Of a stretch of 64,000 nucleotides of DNA, positions 56,382 to 64,000 are shown one piece after another (within the stretch, counting starts at the first letter, position 1; every line of letters begins with the position of its first letter). The DNA is from Microlunatus sp. Gsoil 973 (GTDB lineage Bacteria; Actinomycetota; Actinomycetes; Propionibacteriales; Propionibacteriaceae): assembly GCF_009707365.1 (NCBI RefSeq), contig NZ_CP046122.1:4650001-4714000 (forward strand). Direction: 5' to 3'. Position numbers and translations under genes: made by a program. The notes beneath the pieces were generated by a model. That model saw only the letters and a list, made by a program, of their open reading frames with translations, was not told where the DNA came from and made no database searches.

Positions 56382-57217
56382 CAGCCGTCGACGCCGTCAC
56401 GACCCGGCAGGGTCGGGACACAGCCGGGCCGAAGTATCTGTCACTGGCCCGGACCACCCTGCAGCAGGCGATCGCGTACCGGATCACGACGTTCTTCAAC
56501 GTCGGACTGACCTTCATCTGGGTGATCATCCTCTACTACCTGTGGCGTGCCGCGTATGCCGGCCGGCCGTCGATCGGCGGGCTGAGCTGGGACCAGATGC
56601 GGACCTATGTGGTGATCGCGTACGGCATCAATGCGCTCGTCGGCTGGCGCACGGGTACCGCCATGATGGCAACGATCAGGACGGGCGACATCGTCTTCGA
56701 GATGGTGCGTCCGCTCAACTACTGCACCACACAGATCGCCCGGGCCTGCGGCTTCACCGCCGTCGAGGGCGCCGTCAGCCTGGCGTTCACACTGGTGATC
56801 GGCCTGCTCTTCCTCGACATCCGGCCACCGGCCTCGGTGGCCGCGGCGCTGCTGTTCACGCTGGCTCTGGTCATCGGCTTCCTGACCAAGGTGCTGGTCG
56901 TCTTCCTGGTTTCATTGCTGACCTTCTGGACACTGAACGGGATGGGGCTGATGTGGTCCCAGCAGGCGATCATGCAGATCCTCTCCGGAACCATCGTCCC
57001 GCTGGCGCTGATGCCTGGCTGGTTGCAGGTCATCGCCCAGGTACTGCCGCTGCGCGGCATCGTCTCGACGCCGTTGCAGTTCTATCTCGGCACCGCCGCC
57101 GGGTGGCAGGCCGTCGGCCTGCTGGCACTGCAGGTCGGCTGGCTGATCGCCCTGTGGGTATTGGCCAACCTCGCCTGGAAGCGCGCCTTCCGGGTCGTCG
57201 AGATCCAGGGCGGCTGA
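56378..57217 (+). CDS. ABC-2 family exporter, membrane subunit 1
   Basis: 279-aa protein with six predicted helices, start GTG overlapping the ATPase stop (GTGA). Features of the paired ABC-2 subunits include ARTTLQQAIAYRITTFFNVG, the coupling-loop-like GDIVFEMVRPLNY, and the terminal PLRGIVSTPLQFYLG. It likely forms a heterodimer with the next gene product. Confidence 0.88.
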   Translation: MTAVDAVTTRQGRDTAGPKYLSLARTTLQQAIAYRITTFFNVGLTFIWVIILYYLWRAAYAGRPSIGGLSWDQMRTYVVIAYGINALVGWRTGTAMMATIRTGDIVFEMVRPLNYCTTQIARACGFTAVEGAVSLAFTLVIGLLFLDIRPPASVAAALLFTLALVIGFLTKVLVVFLVSLLTFWTLNGMGLMWSQQAIMQILSGTIVPLALMPGWLQVIAQVLPLRGIVSTPLQFYLGTAAGWQAVGLLALQVGWLIALWVLANLAWKRAFRVVEIQGG

Positions 57218-57219
57218 TC

Positions 57220-58014
57220 ATGCGCCGACTGACCAAGATCTTCTTCCGGCTGCAGTTGGTTCAGCTGCGATCGGCCATGGAGTACCGCGCCGACTTCTGG
57301 ATCGGCGCGGTCGGCGCGATCCTGCAGCAACTGGTCAGCATCGTGTTCCTGCTGACCTTCTTCGGACACGTCTCCTCGCTCGGCGGCTGGTCGCTGTGGC
57401 GCATCCTCGTACTGCAAGGGATCGTGATGACAGCCGACGGCATCCGGGAGATGTTCGCCGACGGCGTCTGGAAGCTGCGCGCCGACGTCAACACCGGGTC
57501 GTTCGACCGGGTGCTGGTCCGGCCGATCCCGCCGGCCATGCAGCAGGTCACCGCGCTCGCGTCGATCCACGGGATCGGCAACGCCGGCCTGGGGCTGGTG
57601 GTGTTGATCATCGGTCTGGCCCGGGCCGACGTCAGCTGGCAGTGGTGGTCGCTGCCGCTGTTGGCGATCACCGTGATCTGCGGCACGGTGTTGAACACCT
57701 CGATCAGCTTCCTGACCAACATGATCGCCTTCTGGGAACCGTCCGCACAGAGCGCCTTTCCCACGATGATCGCGCTGATGCGGGACTTCGCGAAGTTCCC
57801 GCTGGACATCTACGGCATCGTGATCCGCTTCGTGGTCACGGTGGTGCTGCCGTACGGCCTGATCAGCTACTACCCGAGCAGACTGTTGTTCGGCATCGGG
57901 CACACGTCGGGTTGGTGGGCGACGACGCCGGTGATCGCGGCGGCCGCTGCCATGCTGGTCGCGTCCGTCGTCTGGCGTCGCGGACTGAACCGCTATCAGG
58001 GAGTGGGGAACTGA
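57220..58014 (+). CDS. ABC-2 family exporter, membrane subunit 2 (DUF990-like)
   Basis: 264-aa partner membrane protein, beginning MRRLTKIFFRLQLVQLRSAMEYRAD in outline, with six helices. The matching coupling segment NTGSFDRVLVRPIPP and the end PYGLISYYPSRLLFG are characteristic. The ATG at 57220 is 2 bp after the first subunit; upstream in-frame codons are antigenic noise of the preceding gene. The gene is followed directly (1 bp) by the phosphotransferase. Confidence 0.88.
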   Translation: MRRLTKIFFRLQLVQLRSAMEYRADFWIGAVGAILQQLVSIVFLLTFFGHVSSLGGWSLWRILVLQGIVMTADGIREMFADGVWKLRADVNTGSFDRVLVRPIPPAMQQVTALASIHGIGNAGLGLVVLIIGLARADVSWQWWSLPLLAITVICGTVLNTSISFLTNMIAFWEPSAQSAFPTMIALMRDFAKFPLDIYGIVIRFVVTVVLPYGLISYYPSRLLFGIGHTSGWWATTPVIAAAAAMLVASVVWRRGLNRYQGVGN

Positions 58015-58015
58015 C

Positions 58016-58861
58016 ATGCCCGGAGCACCGCTGCGTCCCGACCAGCATCGCGATGAGCTGATCAGGCTCGCCCGTGCCGACGGGCTGGAATCGGAGTTGA
58101 CCATCGATCTGGACAACTCGGAGTTCAAGATCGGCTGGGAGAACGTCGTGCTGGACAGCCCCGACGGCTGGATCGTGCGGTTCCCCCGCGACGACGAGGT
58201 GCCGTTCCACCGCGAGCTGCGGTTACTGGCCAGACTCCATGATCGACTTCCGGCGCGGATCCCCGCCGTCGTCCGGACCGGTCGGAGCGCCAGGTACGCG
58301 GTGTACCGGCGGCTGGACGGCGCCGTGCTGGACCTGAAAGCCTTCGAGGCGGCCGATCCGCTGGTTCGCGACCGGGTCGCCGCACCGTTCGGGCGTTTCC
58401 TGGCCGCCATGCACGACGCATTCAGCCGCGACGAGATCACCGCACTCGACGTGCCCGCCGCGGATCAGTTCGGGGACGAGTCGACCGCCGAGCGGCTGCC
58501 GGCAGCCGTCCGTTCGCGCTACCAGGAGGTCCGCGCACTGGTTGCCGACCGATTGGCGTCCGGCGCCGCGCCGCCGGTGCTGCTGCACAACGACTTCCAT
58601 CTGGGCAATCTCGTTCTCGACGCGCCGCTCGGCCGGCTTGCCGGCGTCTGGGACTTCTCCTGCGTCGCCACCGGCGATCCGAGCGTCGAGTTCCGTTACC
58701 TGGTCGGTGATTCCCGGGAGCTGGCGGCTCGGATCGCCAGTGCCTACGCCGCGCGCACCGGCCGGGAGATCGATCTTGGTCTGGCCGCCGCCGTGCTGAA
58801 GCTCGAGGAGGTTTCGGATGCACTGGAGGAGGGCCGGGATCCGGTGCCGTATCTGACCTAG
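58016..58861 (+). CDS. Aminoglycoside-phosphotransferase-like kinase (APH fold)
   Basis: 281-aa kinase-fold protein. The Brenner motif VLLHNDFHLGNLVLD holds the catalytic Asp, and the magnesium Asp follows in GVWDFSCVATGDPS. An N-lobe nucleotide region is near ENVVLDSPDGWIVRFPR. It is encoded last in the exporter operon, which raises the possibility that the pair modifies and expels one compound. APH-fold proteins also act on sugars, choline and macrolides, so resistance should not be assumed. Confidence 0.82.
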   Translation: MPGAPLRPDQHRDELIRLARADGLESELTIDLDNSEFKIGWENVVLDSPDGWIVRFPRDDEVPFHRELRLLARLHDRLPARIPAVVRTGRSARYAVYRRLDGAVLDLKAFEAADPLVRDRVAAPFGRFLAAMHDAFSRDEITALDVPAADQFGDESTAERLPAAVRSRYQEVRALVADRLASGAAPPVLLHNDFHLGNLVLDAPLGRLAGVWDFSCVATGDPSVEFRYLVGDSRELAARIASAYAARTGREIDLGLAAAVLKLEEVSDALEEGRDPVPYLT

Positions 58862-58886
58862 CGACCGACCGCCGGACCCGGGATGG

Positions 58887-58892
58887 CAGGCT
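58887..58892 (+). promoter_or_regulatory. -10 box of the prolyl oligopeptidase gene (leaderless)
   Basis: CAGGCT ends exactly 6 bases before ATG 58899. Confidence 0.35.
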
Positions 58893-58898
58893 GTGCAC

Positions 58899-61058
58899 AT
58901 GGCTGCCGAATCCACCGCCGACGCCCCGTTCCTGGAGTATCCCGAGTCCCGCGCCGGCGACTTCGCCGAAACGCTGCACGGCCGGACGATCGCCGATCCC
59001 TACCGGTGGCTGGAGGACCCGGACTCCGACGAGACCCGGGACTGGGTCAGGCGGCAGAATCTCTTCACCGAGAAGGTCTTCGCCGACATCAGCGAACGGG
59101 CCTGGTTCACGGCGCTGATGAACAAGATCGTCCGGCGCCCGCGGGCCGGTGTCCCGGTCAAGCGCGGCGGCCGGTACTTCGTCAGCCGCAACGACGGCAG
59201 CCTCAACCAGGACCAATGGTTCGTCGCCGACAGCCTGGAAGACCTGCGGGCCGGTGGCCGGCTGATCATCGACCCGAACATGCTGTCCGAGGACGGGACG
59301 ACCTCGATCCGCGGCTTCACCGTCAGCAAGGACGGCACCTACCTGTGCTACCAGGTCAGCGAGGGTGGCAGCGACTGGGTCGACTTCAAGCTGGTCGACC
59401 TGGCAACCGGCGAATCGGTCGATGACGCGCCGATCCAGACACGCTTCACCAGTGCCGTCTGGCTCCCCGACAACACCAGCTACCTGTATTCGGCGGTCCC
59501 TCACGAGGGGCGCGGCGAGGGATCCCAGGCGACCCAGGTCAGGACCGGACTGCTCAAGCTGCACCGGGTCGGCGACCCCGAGGACGCCGACCGAGTGATT
59601 CTCGACATCCGCGAGGAATACCAACAGGGCTTCATCGGCGCCCAGGTGTCGCCGGACAACCGGTACCTCGTCCTCACCCTCGTCGAGGGGACCGAACGGG
59701 TGAACCGGCTGTGGATCCACCGGATCACCCAAACCGACGGCCGATCGACCCTTTCCGAGCCGATCAGGATCATCGACAAGGCGTACGCCGAATTCGACTT
59801 CGTCCGCAGCGACGGTGACACGATCGTCCTCTACACCGATCACGAGGCCGATCACGGCCGGATCGTCAGCGTCGATTTGGCAGAGTTCGAACGGACCGGA
59901 GAGTTGCAGCTCACCGAGCTCGTCGCCCAGACCGGGGACTCGACCATCGGCACCGCAGCCGCCGGGGACGAACTGCTCGTCCTGCGGCTGGTCGACGTCC
60001 AGCCGGTGATCACCCGTTACGGCCTGGACGGCACCGAACTGGGCACCGTCGACGTCAACGGCGGGTCGGTCGTCGGGTGGTGGGCCGACCCGGACTCCGA
60101 CGAATGGTTCGTCGGTCTCTCGACGGTCACCTCACCGACGCGCGCCTATCGGGTGCGGGTCGGGTCCGGCACGGCCGAGCCGCTGGATGATCTTGTCCCG
60201 CCGGGTGCCGGGTTCACTCCGCCCGAGGTGACCATCGAGCGTCGTCGCGCGATGAGCAAGGACGGCACGCAGGTCCCGTACTTCTTGATCACGCCGCAGA
60301 ACACAGAGCCGGCCGACGGTCCGCGGCCAACGCTCCTGTATGGCTACGGCGGCTTCACCATTCCCGTCGAGGCCGACTACCGGCCGATGTGGCCGGGTTG
60401 GCTGGCGGCCGGCGGCGTGATCGCCATCGCCAATCTGCGTGGAGGAACCGAATACGGACGGTCCTGGTACGAGGGCGGTCGGCTGGCCAACAAGCAGAAC
60501 GTCTTCGACGATTTCATCGCCATCGGCGAGGAGCTGATCACCAGCGGTGTCACCAGCCATGATCAACTGGCCATCCACGGCCGGAGCAACGGCGGCCTGC
60601 TGGTCGGCGCGGTGATGACCCAGCGTCCTGATCTTGCTGCCGTCGCGCTGCCCGGCGTCGGCGTGATGGACATGCTGCGCTTCCACAAGTTCACTGCGGG
60701 TGCAGCCTGGACCTCCGACTACGGGAACCCCGATGACCCGGCGGACTTCGAGATCGCGTTGGCGTATTCGCCGCTGCACAACATCGGACAGGCCGAGTAT
60801 CCGGCGACGCTGATCATGACCGGTGATCACGACGACCGAGTGGTGCCGGCGCACAGCCTGAAGTTCGCCGCGACACTGCAACAGGCCCAGCGCGGTCCGG
60901 CACCGGTGGTGGCGCGGATCGAAACCCAGACCGGCCATGGGATGGGCAAGCCGACCGCGATGGTCGCCGCCGAACTGGCCGACATGCTGGCCTTCGCCGC
61001 GCACTACACCGGGCTCGACGTACCGGAGGACGCCGGCGATCAGGACCGCAGCGCGTAG
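58899..61058 (+). CDS. Prolyl oligopeptidase family serine peptidase (S9A)
   Basis: 719-aa cytosolic peptidase that would cleave short peptides after proline. The N-terminal DPYRWLEDPDSDETRDWV is the S9A start; a seven-blade beta-propeller spans about 70-420. The alpha/beta-hydrolase domain has LYGYGGF, ANLRGGTEYGRSWYEGGRLANKQNVFDDF in part, the nucleophile S563 in GRSNGGLL (more often GGSNGG), Asp in DHDDRVVPAHS and His in TGHGMGKPT. ATG 58899 is preferred to GTG 58893. No signal peptide is seen. It overlaps the convergent reductase gene by 19 bp. Confidence 0.95.
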   Translation: MAAESTADAPFLEYPESRAGDFAETLHGRTIADPYRWLEDPDSDETRDWVRRQNLFTEKVFADISERAWFTALMNKIVRRPRAGVPVKRGGRYFVSRNDGSLNQDQWFVADSLEDLRAGGRLIIDPNMLSEDGTTSIRGFTVSKDGTYLCYQVSEGGSDWVDFKLVDLATGESVDDAPIQTRFTSAVWLPDNTSYLYSAVPHEGRGEGSQATQVRTGLLKLHRVGDPEDADRVILDIREEYQQGFIGAQVSPDNRYLVLTLVEGTERVNRLWIHRITQTDGRSTLSEPIRIIDKAYAEFDFVRSDGDTIVLYTDHEADHGRIVSVDLAEFERTGELQLTELVAQTGDSTIGTAAAGDELLVLRLVDVQPVITRYGLDGTELGTVDVNGGSVVGWWADPDSDEWFVGLSTVTSPTRAYRVRVGSGTAEPLDDLVPPGAGFTPPEVTIERRRAMSKDGTQVPYFLITPQNTEPADGPRPTLLYGYGGFTIPVEADYRPMWPGWLAAGGVIAIANLRGGTEYGRSWYEGGRLANKQNVFDDFIAIGEELITSGVTSHDQLAIHGRSNGGLLVGAVMTQRPDLAAVALPGVGVMDMLRFHKFTAGAAWTSDYGNPDDPADFEIALAYSPLHNIGQAEYPATLIMTGDHDDRVVPAHSLKFAATLQQAQRGPAPVVARIETQTGHGMGKPTAMVAAELADMLAFAAHYTGLDVPEDAGDQDRSA

Positions 61059-61582
61059 GTCAGGATCGCATTCCCTGCGCTGGTCCTGGTTGCGTCGACC
61101 AGGACCAGCCGGGTCAGCGGCACGCTCTCGTCGAACAGCCGACGCCCCTCGTTGGTGACCACCGGATGCGTGGTCAGGGTCAGTTCGTCGACCACCCCGG
61201 CCAGGAACAGCGAACGCACGGTCTCGATCCCGCCACCGACCGAGATGTCCCCGCCCTCGGTCTCCTTCAGCTGACGGACGTACTCGACCGGATCACCGTC
61301 GACGACTGTGCTGTTCCAGGGCAGATCCCCGGACAGGGTGGACGTGATCACATGCTTGCGTACCGGATTGATCCAGGCGCCGAACGGATCGTCATGGCCC
61401 GGCCAGTACTCCTTCCACTCCTCCCACAGCTTGCGCCCGATCACCATGTCGGTGACCGGCCCGATGACCTTGCCCATCATCGCGCCCTCCTCCTCGCCGA
61501 AGGCGTCGAACTGCCAGAGGTTGGGGCTCTCCACCACGCCGTTGACCGAGTGGAACAGGTGTGCGGTGACCTTGCGAGTCAT
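61040..61582 (-). CDS. Dihydrofolate-reductase-like (RibD C-terminal domain) protein
   Basis: 180-aa stand-alone RibD_C/DHFR-fold reductase. Typical features are HLFHSVNGVVESPN, MVIGRKLWEEW, the glycine-rich cofactor motif DISVGGGIETVRSLF and VDELTLTTHPVV. Its substrate is unknown; proteins of this group often lie near ECF sigma factor genes, as here (104 bp upstream, same strand). The ATG follows a GAAGGAGAAA site. Confidence 0.85.
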   Translation of the reverse strand: MTRKVTAHLFHSVNGVVESPNLWQFDAFGEEEGAMMGKVIGPVTDMVIGRKLWEEWKEYWPGHDDPFGAWINPVRKHVITSTLSGDLPWNSTVVDGDPVEYVRQLKETEGGDISVGGGIETVRSLFLAGVVDELTLTTHPVVTNEGRRLFDESVPLTRLVLVDATRTSAGNAILTYALRS

Positions 61583-61686
61583 GATCGTTTCTCCTTCGAG
61601 GAGGTGGTTCGGTTGACCCTTCGATACAACAGACGACACGGACCGCCGGAACTGATCGCTGCCGCCGAACTTTTGTGGTGATCCGG

Positions 61687-62658
61687 TCAGCGCCCCCGGT
61701 TGTCGTCGACGACCCGGGACGGAAGCCCGAACTCGACGAACGGTTGCGGACCCATGAAGTGGGTGATCGCCGCGATCCGGCCGCCGCGGTGGTCGAGCAC
61801 ATGGAGCGCGAACGGTTCCCATCGACCGTCGCCGACGTCGTGGTAGACGGCGACCGCCGGTTGACCGTTGGCGGCGGTGATGATGGTCCTCGAGTTGCGG
61901 CAGATCTGCCCGGGTCCCCGCCACCAACGTTCGATCTCCGCGCTACCGCGCAACCACAACTCGTACGGCGGCATGCTGAAGGCGGCGTCCTCGGCCAACA
62001 GGCTCACCAGCCGGTCGACGTCGTACGCCTCGAACGCCGCGACGTAGTCGTCCAGCAGCCGCTGGTCCGGGGACTCCGGCGGCGCCGGATCCGGATCCCG
62101 CGCGGCAAGCGTCCGGCGTGCCCTGGCCAGCGCCGAGTTCACCGAGGCGACCGACACCTCGAGCAGCCCGGCGCATTCCTGGGCGGACCAGGCCAACACG
62201 TCCCGCAAGATCAACACGACACGCTGCATCGGCGGCAGCACCTGCAGCGCGGTCACGAAAGCCAGCCGTACCGAATCGCGCAGTTCGACGGTTGCGGACG
62301 GATCACCCAGGTGAGCGCCGAGGAAGTCGTCGCGGATCGGTCCGATCCAGGTCGCCTCCGGCAGCGTGGTCAGCGACCGCGGATCGTCCGGGACGTGTCC
62401 CGGGGAGCTGAGATCGGCCGGCAGCGCCCGGCGTTGTGGTGCCTTCTTCATGTCCAGGCAGATGTTGGTGGCGATCCGGTAGAGCCAGGTGCGCAGCGAT
62501 GCCCGGTGGTCGAAGGTCGCTGCACGCTGCCAGGCGCGCACCATCGTCTCCTGGACCGCATCCGCGGCCTCGGCGTAACAGCCGAAGTAGCGGTAGCAGT
62601 AGCCGAGCAGTTCGCTGCGATAGCTCTCCGGGTCCAGTTCGTTGACGGTGGCCGACAC
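61687..62658 (-). CDS. ECF sigma factor with C-terminal SnoaL-like domain
   Basis: 323-aa alternative sigma factor. Region 2 (YCYRYFGCYAEAADAVQETMVRAWQ in part, RTWLYRIATNICLD) and region 4 (LPPMQRVVLILRDVLAWSAQE, ASVNSALARARRTL) are clear. About 120 residues of a SnoaL/NTF2-like domain follow (LLDDYVAAFEAYDVDRLVSLLAEDA in part, RWWRGPG), as in the SigG/TIGR02960 class, whose activity is modulated by this extension rather than by a classic anti-sigma factor. GTG start with TAGGCT 7 bases upstream. The reductase downstream may be its target. Confidence 0.92.
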   Translation of the reverse strand: MSATVNELDPESYRSELLGYCYRYFGCYAEAADAVQETMVRAWQRAATFDHRASLRTWLYRIATNICLDMKKAPQRRALPADLSSPGHVPDDPRSLTTLPEATWIGPIRDDFLGAHLGDPSATVELRDSVRLAFVTALQVLPPMQRVVLILRDVLAWSAQECAGLLEVSVASVNSALARARRTLAARDPDPAPPESPDQRLLDDYVAAFEAYDVDRLVSLLAEDAAFSMPPYELWLRGSAEIERWWRGPGQICRNSRTIITAANGQPAVAVYHDVGDGRWEPFALHVLDHRGGRIAAITHFMGPQPFVEFGLPSRVVDDNRGR

Positions 62659-62665
62659 GGAGAGC

Positions 62666-62671
62666 AGCCTA
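62666..62671 (-). promoter_or_regulatory. -10 box of the ECF sigma gene (leaderless)
   Basis: On the minus strand, TAGGCT ends 7 bases before the GTG at 62658. Confidence 0.5.
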
Positions 62672-62700
62672 TTGCGCCGGATGCCGCCGCATCGGCTGGT

Positions 62701-63603
62701 TCAGCGGACCCGGCGGATCGCTCCGCCGGCCTGCGGTATCGCGACCTCGGGATGCAGGATCGCGGCCAGTGCCTCCACACCGTCGACCAGCCGCGGTCCG
62801 GGCCGGACCATGATCCCGTCGGCGTCGATCGCCCACAGCTGGGCGTCGGCGAACTGCTCGACGAACTTCGGGTCGCCGAGCAGTCGCTCGGCCTGCCCGA
62901 CGGCGCCGGCCAGATCGAAGCCGCACGGCGAGATGACCAGGATCTCCGGACGGGCCGCGGCGATCTCGGGCCAGCTGGTGGCGGCGGATCGCTGACGCGG
63001 CCGGCAGGCGACCGGCTGCCCGCCCGCGGCGGTGACCATGTCCGGCATCCAGTGGCCCGCACCGAACGGCGGGTCGATCCATTCGATCACCGCCACCCGG
63101 GAGCGTGGCAGGCCACGGACGGTTTCGGCCACGGCATCGAGCCGGGCGCCGAGTTTCGACATCAACGCCGAGCCGCGGTCGGGGACGCCCGCCGCCCGGG
63201 CCACCGTGCCGATGGAATCGATCACCTCGTCCAGCGAGTAGGGGTCGAGGGTGACGACCTCGGCGTGACAGCCCAGCTGCTCGGCGGCGTCCCGTACGGT
63301 TTCGGTGGGCACGGCGCACACCGCGCACAGGTCCTGGGTCAGGATCAGGTCGGGCTGCAGCTCACCCAACGCTCCCGCGTCCAGGGTGTACAGGTCCTCA
63401 CCGGCGGCCAGCCGGTCCCGGACGCTGCGGTCGATCGTCGCCGGGTCGACGCCTGCGGTGGACATGCCGCCGACGATGATCTGCTTCTCCTCCCTCGCCC
63501 GGGCCGGCTCGTCACACTCGAAGGTGACGCCGTACAACTGATCCTCCAGCCCGAGTGCGTAGGTGATCTCGGTCGCTGAGGGAAGCAGGGAGACGATCCG
63601 CAT
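62701..63603 (-). CDS. Cobalamin-binding (BtuF-like) protein without signal peptide
   Basis: 300-aa protein of the BtuF/periplasmic-binding fold: MRIVSLLPSATEITYALG, LGELQPDLILTQDLCAVCAVP, VIEWIDPPFGAGHWMPDMV and GQAERLLGDPKF. The widespread CAVC motif and the WIDPPF signature identify the cobalamin-binding protein subgroup. It has no signal sequence or lipobox, so unlike the btuF product at 32760 it seems cytosolic. It has no adjacent permease. ATG 63603 is preferred over GTG 63609 because TACGGT lies 7 bases before it. Confidence 0.88.
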   Translation of the reverse strand: MRIVSLLPSATEITYALGLEDQLYGVTFECDEPARAREEKQIIVGGMSTAGVDPATIDRSVRDRLAAGEDLYTLDAGALGELQPDLILTQDLCAVCAVPTETVRDAAEQLGCHAEVVTLDPYSLDEVIDSIGTVARAAGVPDRGSALMSKLGARLDAVAETVRGLPRSRVAVIEWIDPPFGAGHWMPDMVTAAGGQPVACRPRQRSAATSWPEIAAARPEILVISPCGFDLAGAVGQAERLLGDPKFVEQFADAQLWAIDADGIMVRPGPRLVDGVEALAAILHPEVAIPQAGGAIRRVR

Positions 63604-63610
63604 AGCCACG

Positions 63611-63616
63611 ACCGTA
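63611..63616 (-). promoter_or_regulatory. -10 box of the cobalamin-binding protein gene (leaderless)
   Basis: On the minus strand, TACGGT ends 7 bases before ATG 63603. It faces the divergent box at 63631 only 14 bp away. Confidence 0.5.
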
Positions 63617-63630
63617 ACCCGAGCCGTGGG

Positions 63631-63636
63631 TAGCCT
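63631..63636 (+). promoter_or_regulatory. -10 box of the DUF1707 gene (leaderless)
   Basis: TAGCCT ends 6 bases before ATG 63643. Confidence 0.55.
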
Positions 63637-63642
63637 GGGACC

Positions 63643-64000
63643 ATGAGTGAGCTGCCGATCTCGTCGAAGTACCGGAGTACGCCCGATGCACCGGTGACCG
63701 ACGACGAGCGCGAGCAGTTGACCCGGCGACTGAACGATGCCTTCGCGGCCGGGAAACTCGACCAGGACACCTACTCCGCCGACCTGGACCGGTTGTACGC
63801 GGCCCAGCGGCTCGGCGAGCTGGTGCCGGTGGTGGAGAAGCTGCCGTCGGTGCAGACCTACAACAACCCCGACATGGTGCAGCAGTCCGCCGACGTACGT
63901 CCCGGCGAGGTCTCGCCGGCCAGGCCGGCGAACCGGCTGACGATCGCCGTCATCGCGGCCATTGTGCTGATCGTCATCATCATCGCCGTACTGCTGGTGG
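63643..64000 (+). CDS. DUF1707/SHOCT-like membrane protein, truncated by the window end
   Basis: First 119 codons of a gene that continues past the window. It starts MSELPISSKYRSTPDAPVTDD. The DUF1707 domain is clear: VTDDEREQLTRRLNDAFAAGKL, DQDTYSADLDRLYAAQRLGEL and VPVVEKLP. A linker and the first part of a hydrophobic helix follow (TIAVIAAIVLIVIIIAVLL). Such proteins are small membrane-associated actinobacterial proteins of unknown function. The start is leaderless, with a TAGCCT -10 box 6 bases upstream. Confidence 0.85.
   Translation, partial: MSELPISSKYRSTPDAPVTDDEREQLTRRLNDAFAAGKLDQDTYSADLDRLYAAQRLGELVPVVEKLPSVQTYNNPDMVQQSADVRPGEVSPARPANRLTIAVIAAIVLIVIIIAVLLV

Overview
The window is chromosomal DNA from a high-GC Gram-positive bacterium (Actinomycetota). 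GTG and TTG starts are frequent, many genes have a TANNNT -10 box only 6-8 bases before the start codon, RpoB and RpoC are actinobacterial in type, and two exact actinobacterial DnaA boxes (TTGTCCACA) are present. Gene content and order suggest the Propionibacteriales, perhaps a Microlunatus-like soil organism, but that placement is inference.

The backbone is the transcription and translation gene set: rplJ-rplL (about 1.2-2.7 kb), rpoB-rpoC (4.4-12.1 kb), rpsL-rpsG-fusA-tuf (22.3-27 kb), then the S10/spc array rpsJ to rplO followed by secY-adk (40.4-52.8 kb), with map at 54.4 kb. Accessory islands lie between the blocks. 2.7-4.1 kb holds an MHS-type transporter. 12.3-21.9 kb holds an AbiEi/DUF559 nuclease-like gene, purF, MgtC, a molybdate regulator with modABC, an LCP enzyme, a MOSC protein and an aldo/keto reductase. 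27.2-39.9 kb holds an MFS exporter, treY, a cobalamin-riboswitch-controlled btuFCD operon, an ABC exporter with a two-component system, and a large lipoprotein. 53-64 kb holds an acetyltransferase, a methyltransferase, map, a three-gene ABC-2 exporter, a phosphotransferase, a prolyl oligopeptidase, an ECF sigma factor with a reductase, a cobalamin-binding protein and a truncated DUF1707 protein.

The most unusual content is intergenic. One repeat family occurs four times (12093, 13210, 21942, 52861). Each copy has a 22-bp palindromic core (CGCACC-N10-GGTGCG) flanked by 19-bp units in direct orientation on the left and inverted on the right, with 1+1, 1+1, 4+3 and 2+3 units. Two compact copies bracket the nuclease-like gene, whose upstream region also has a pair of identical DnaA boxes. 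A separate array of four units at an exact 51-bp period lies before the S10 operon, next to five 14-bp repeats. The rplJ promoter has a 12-bp tandem array ending directly at its -35 element, and a related 14-bp palindrome lies in its leader.

Three reading frames are broken by single-base length changes in C or G runs: an MFS transporter, rplC (which artificially fuses L3 to L4) and rplO. Two of these are essential ribosomal proteins, so consensus sequence errors are the simplest explanation.
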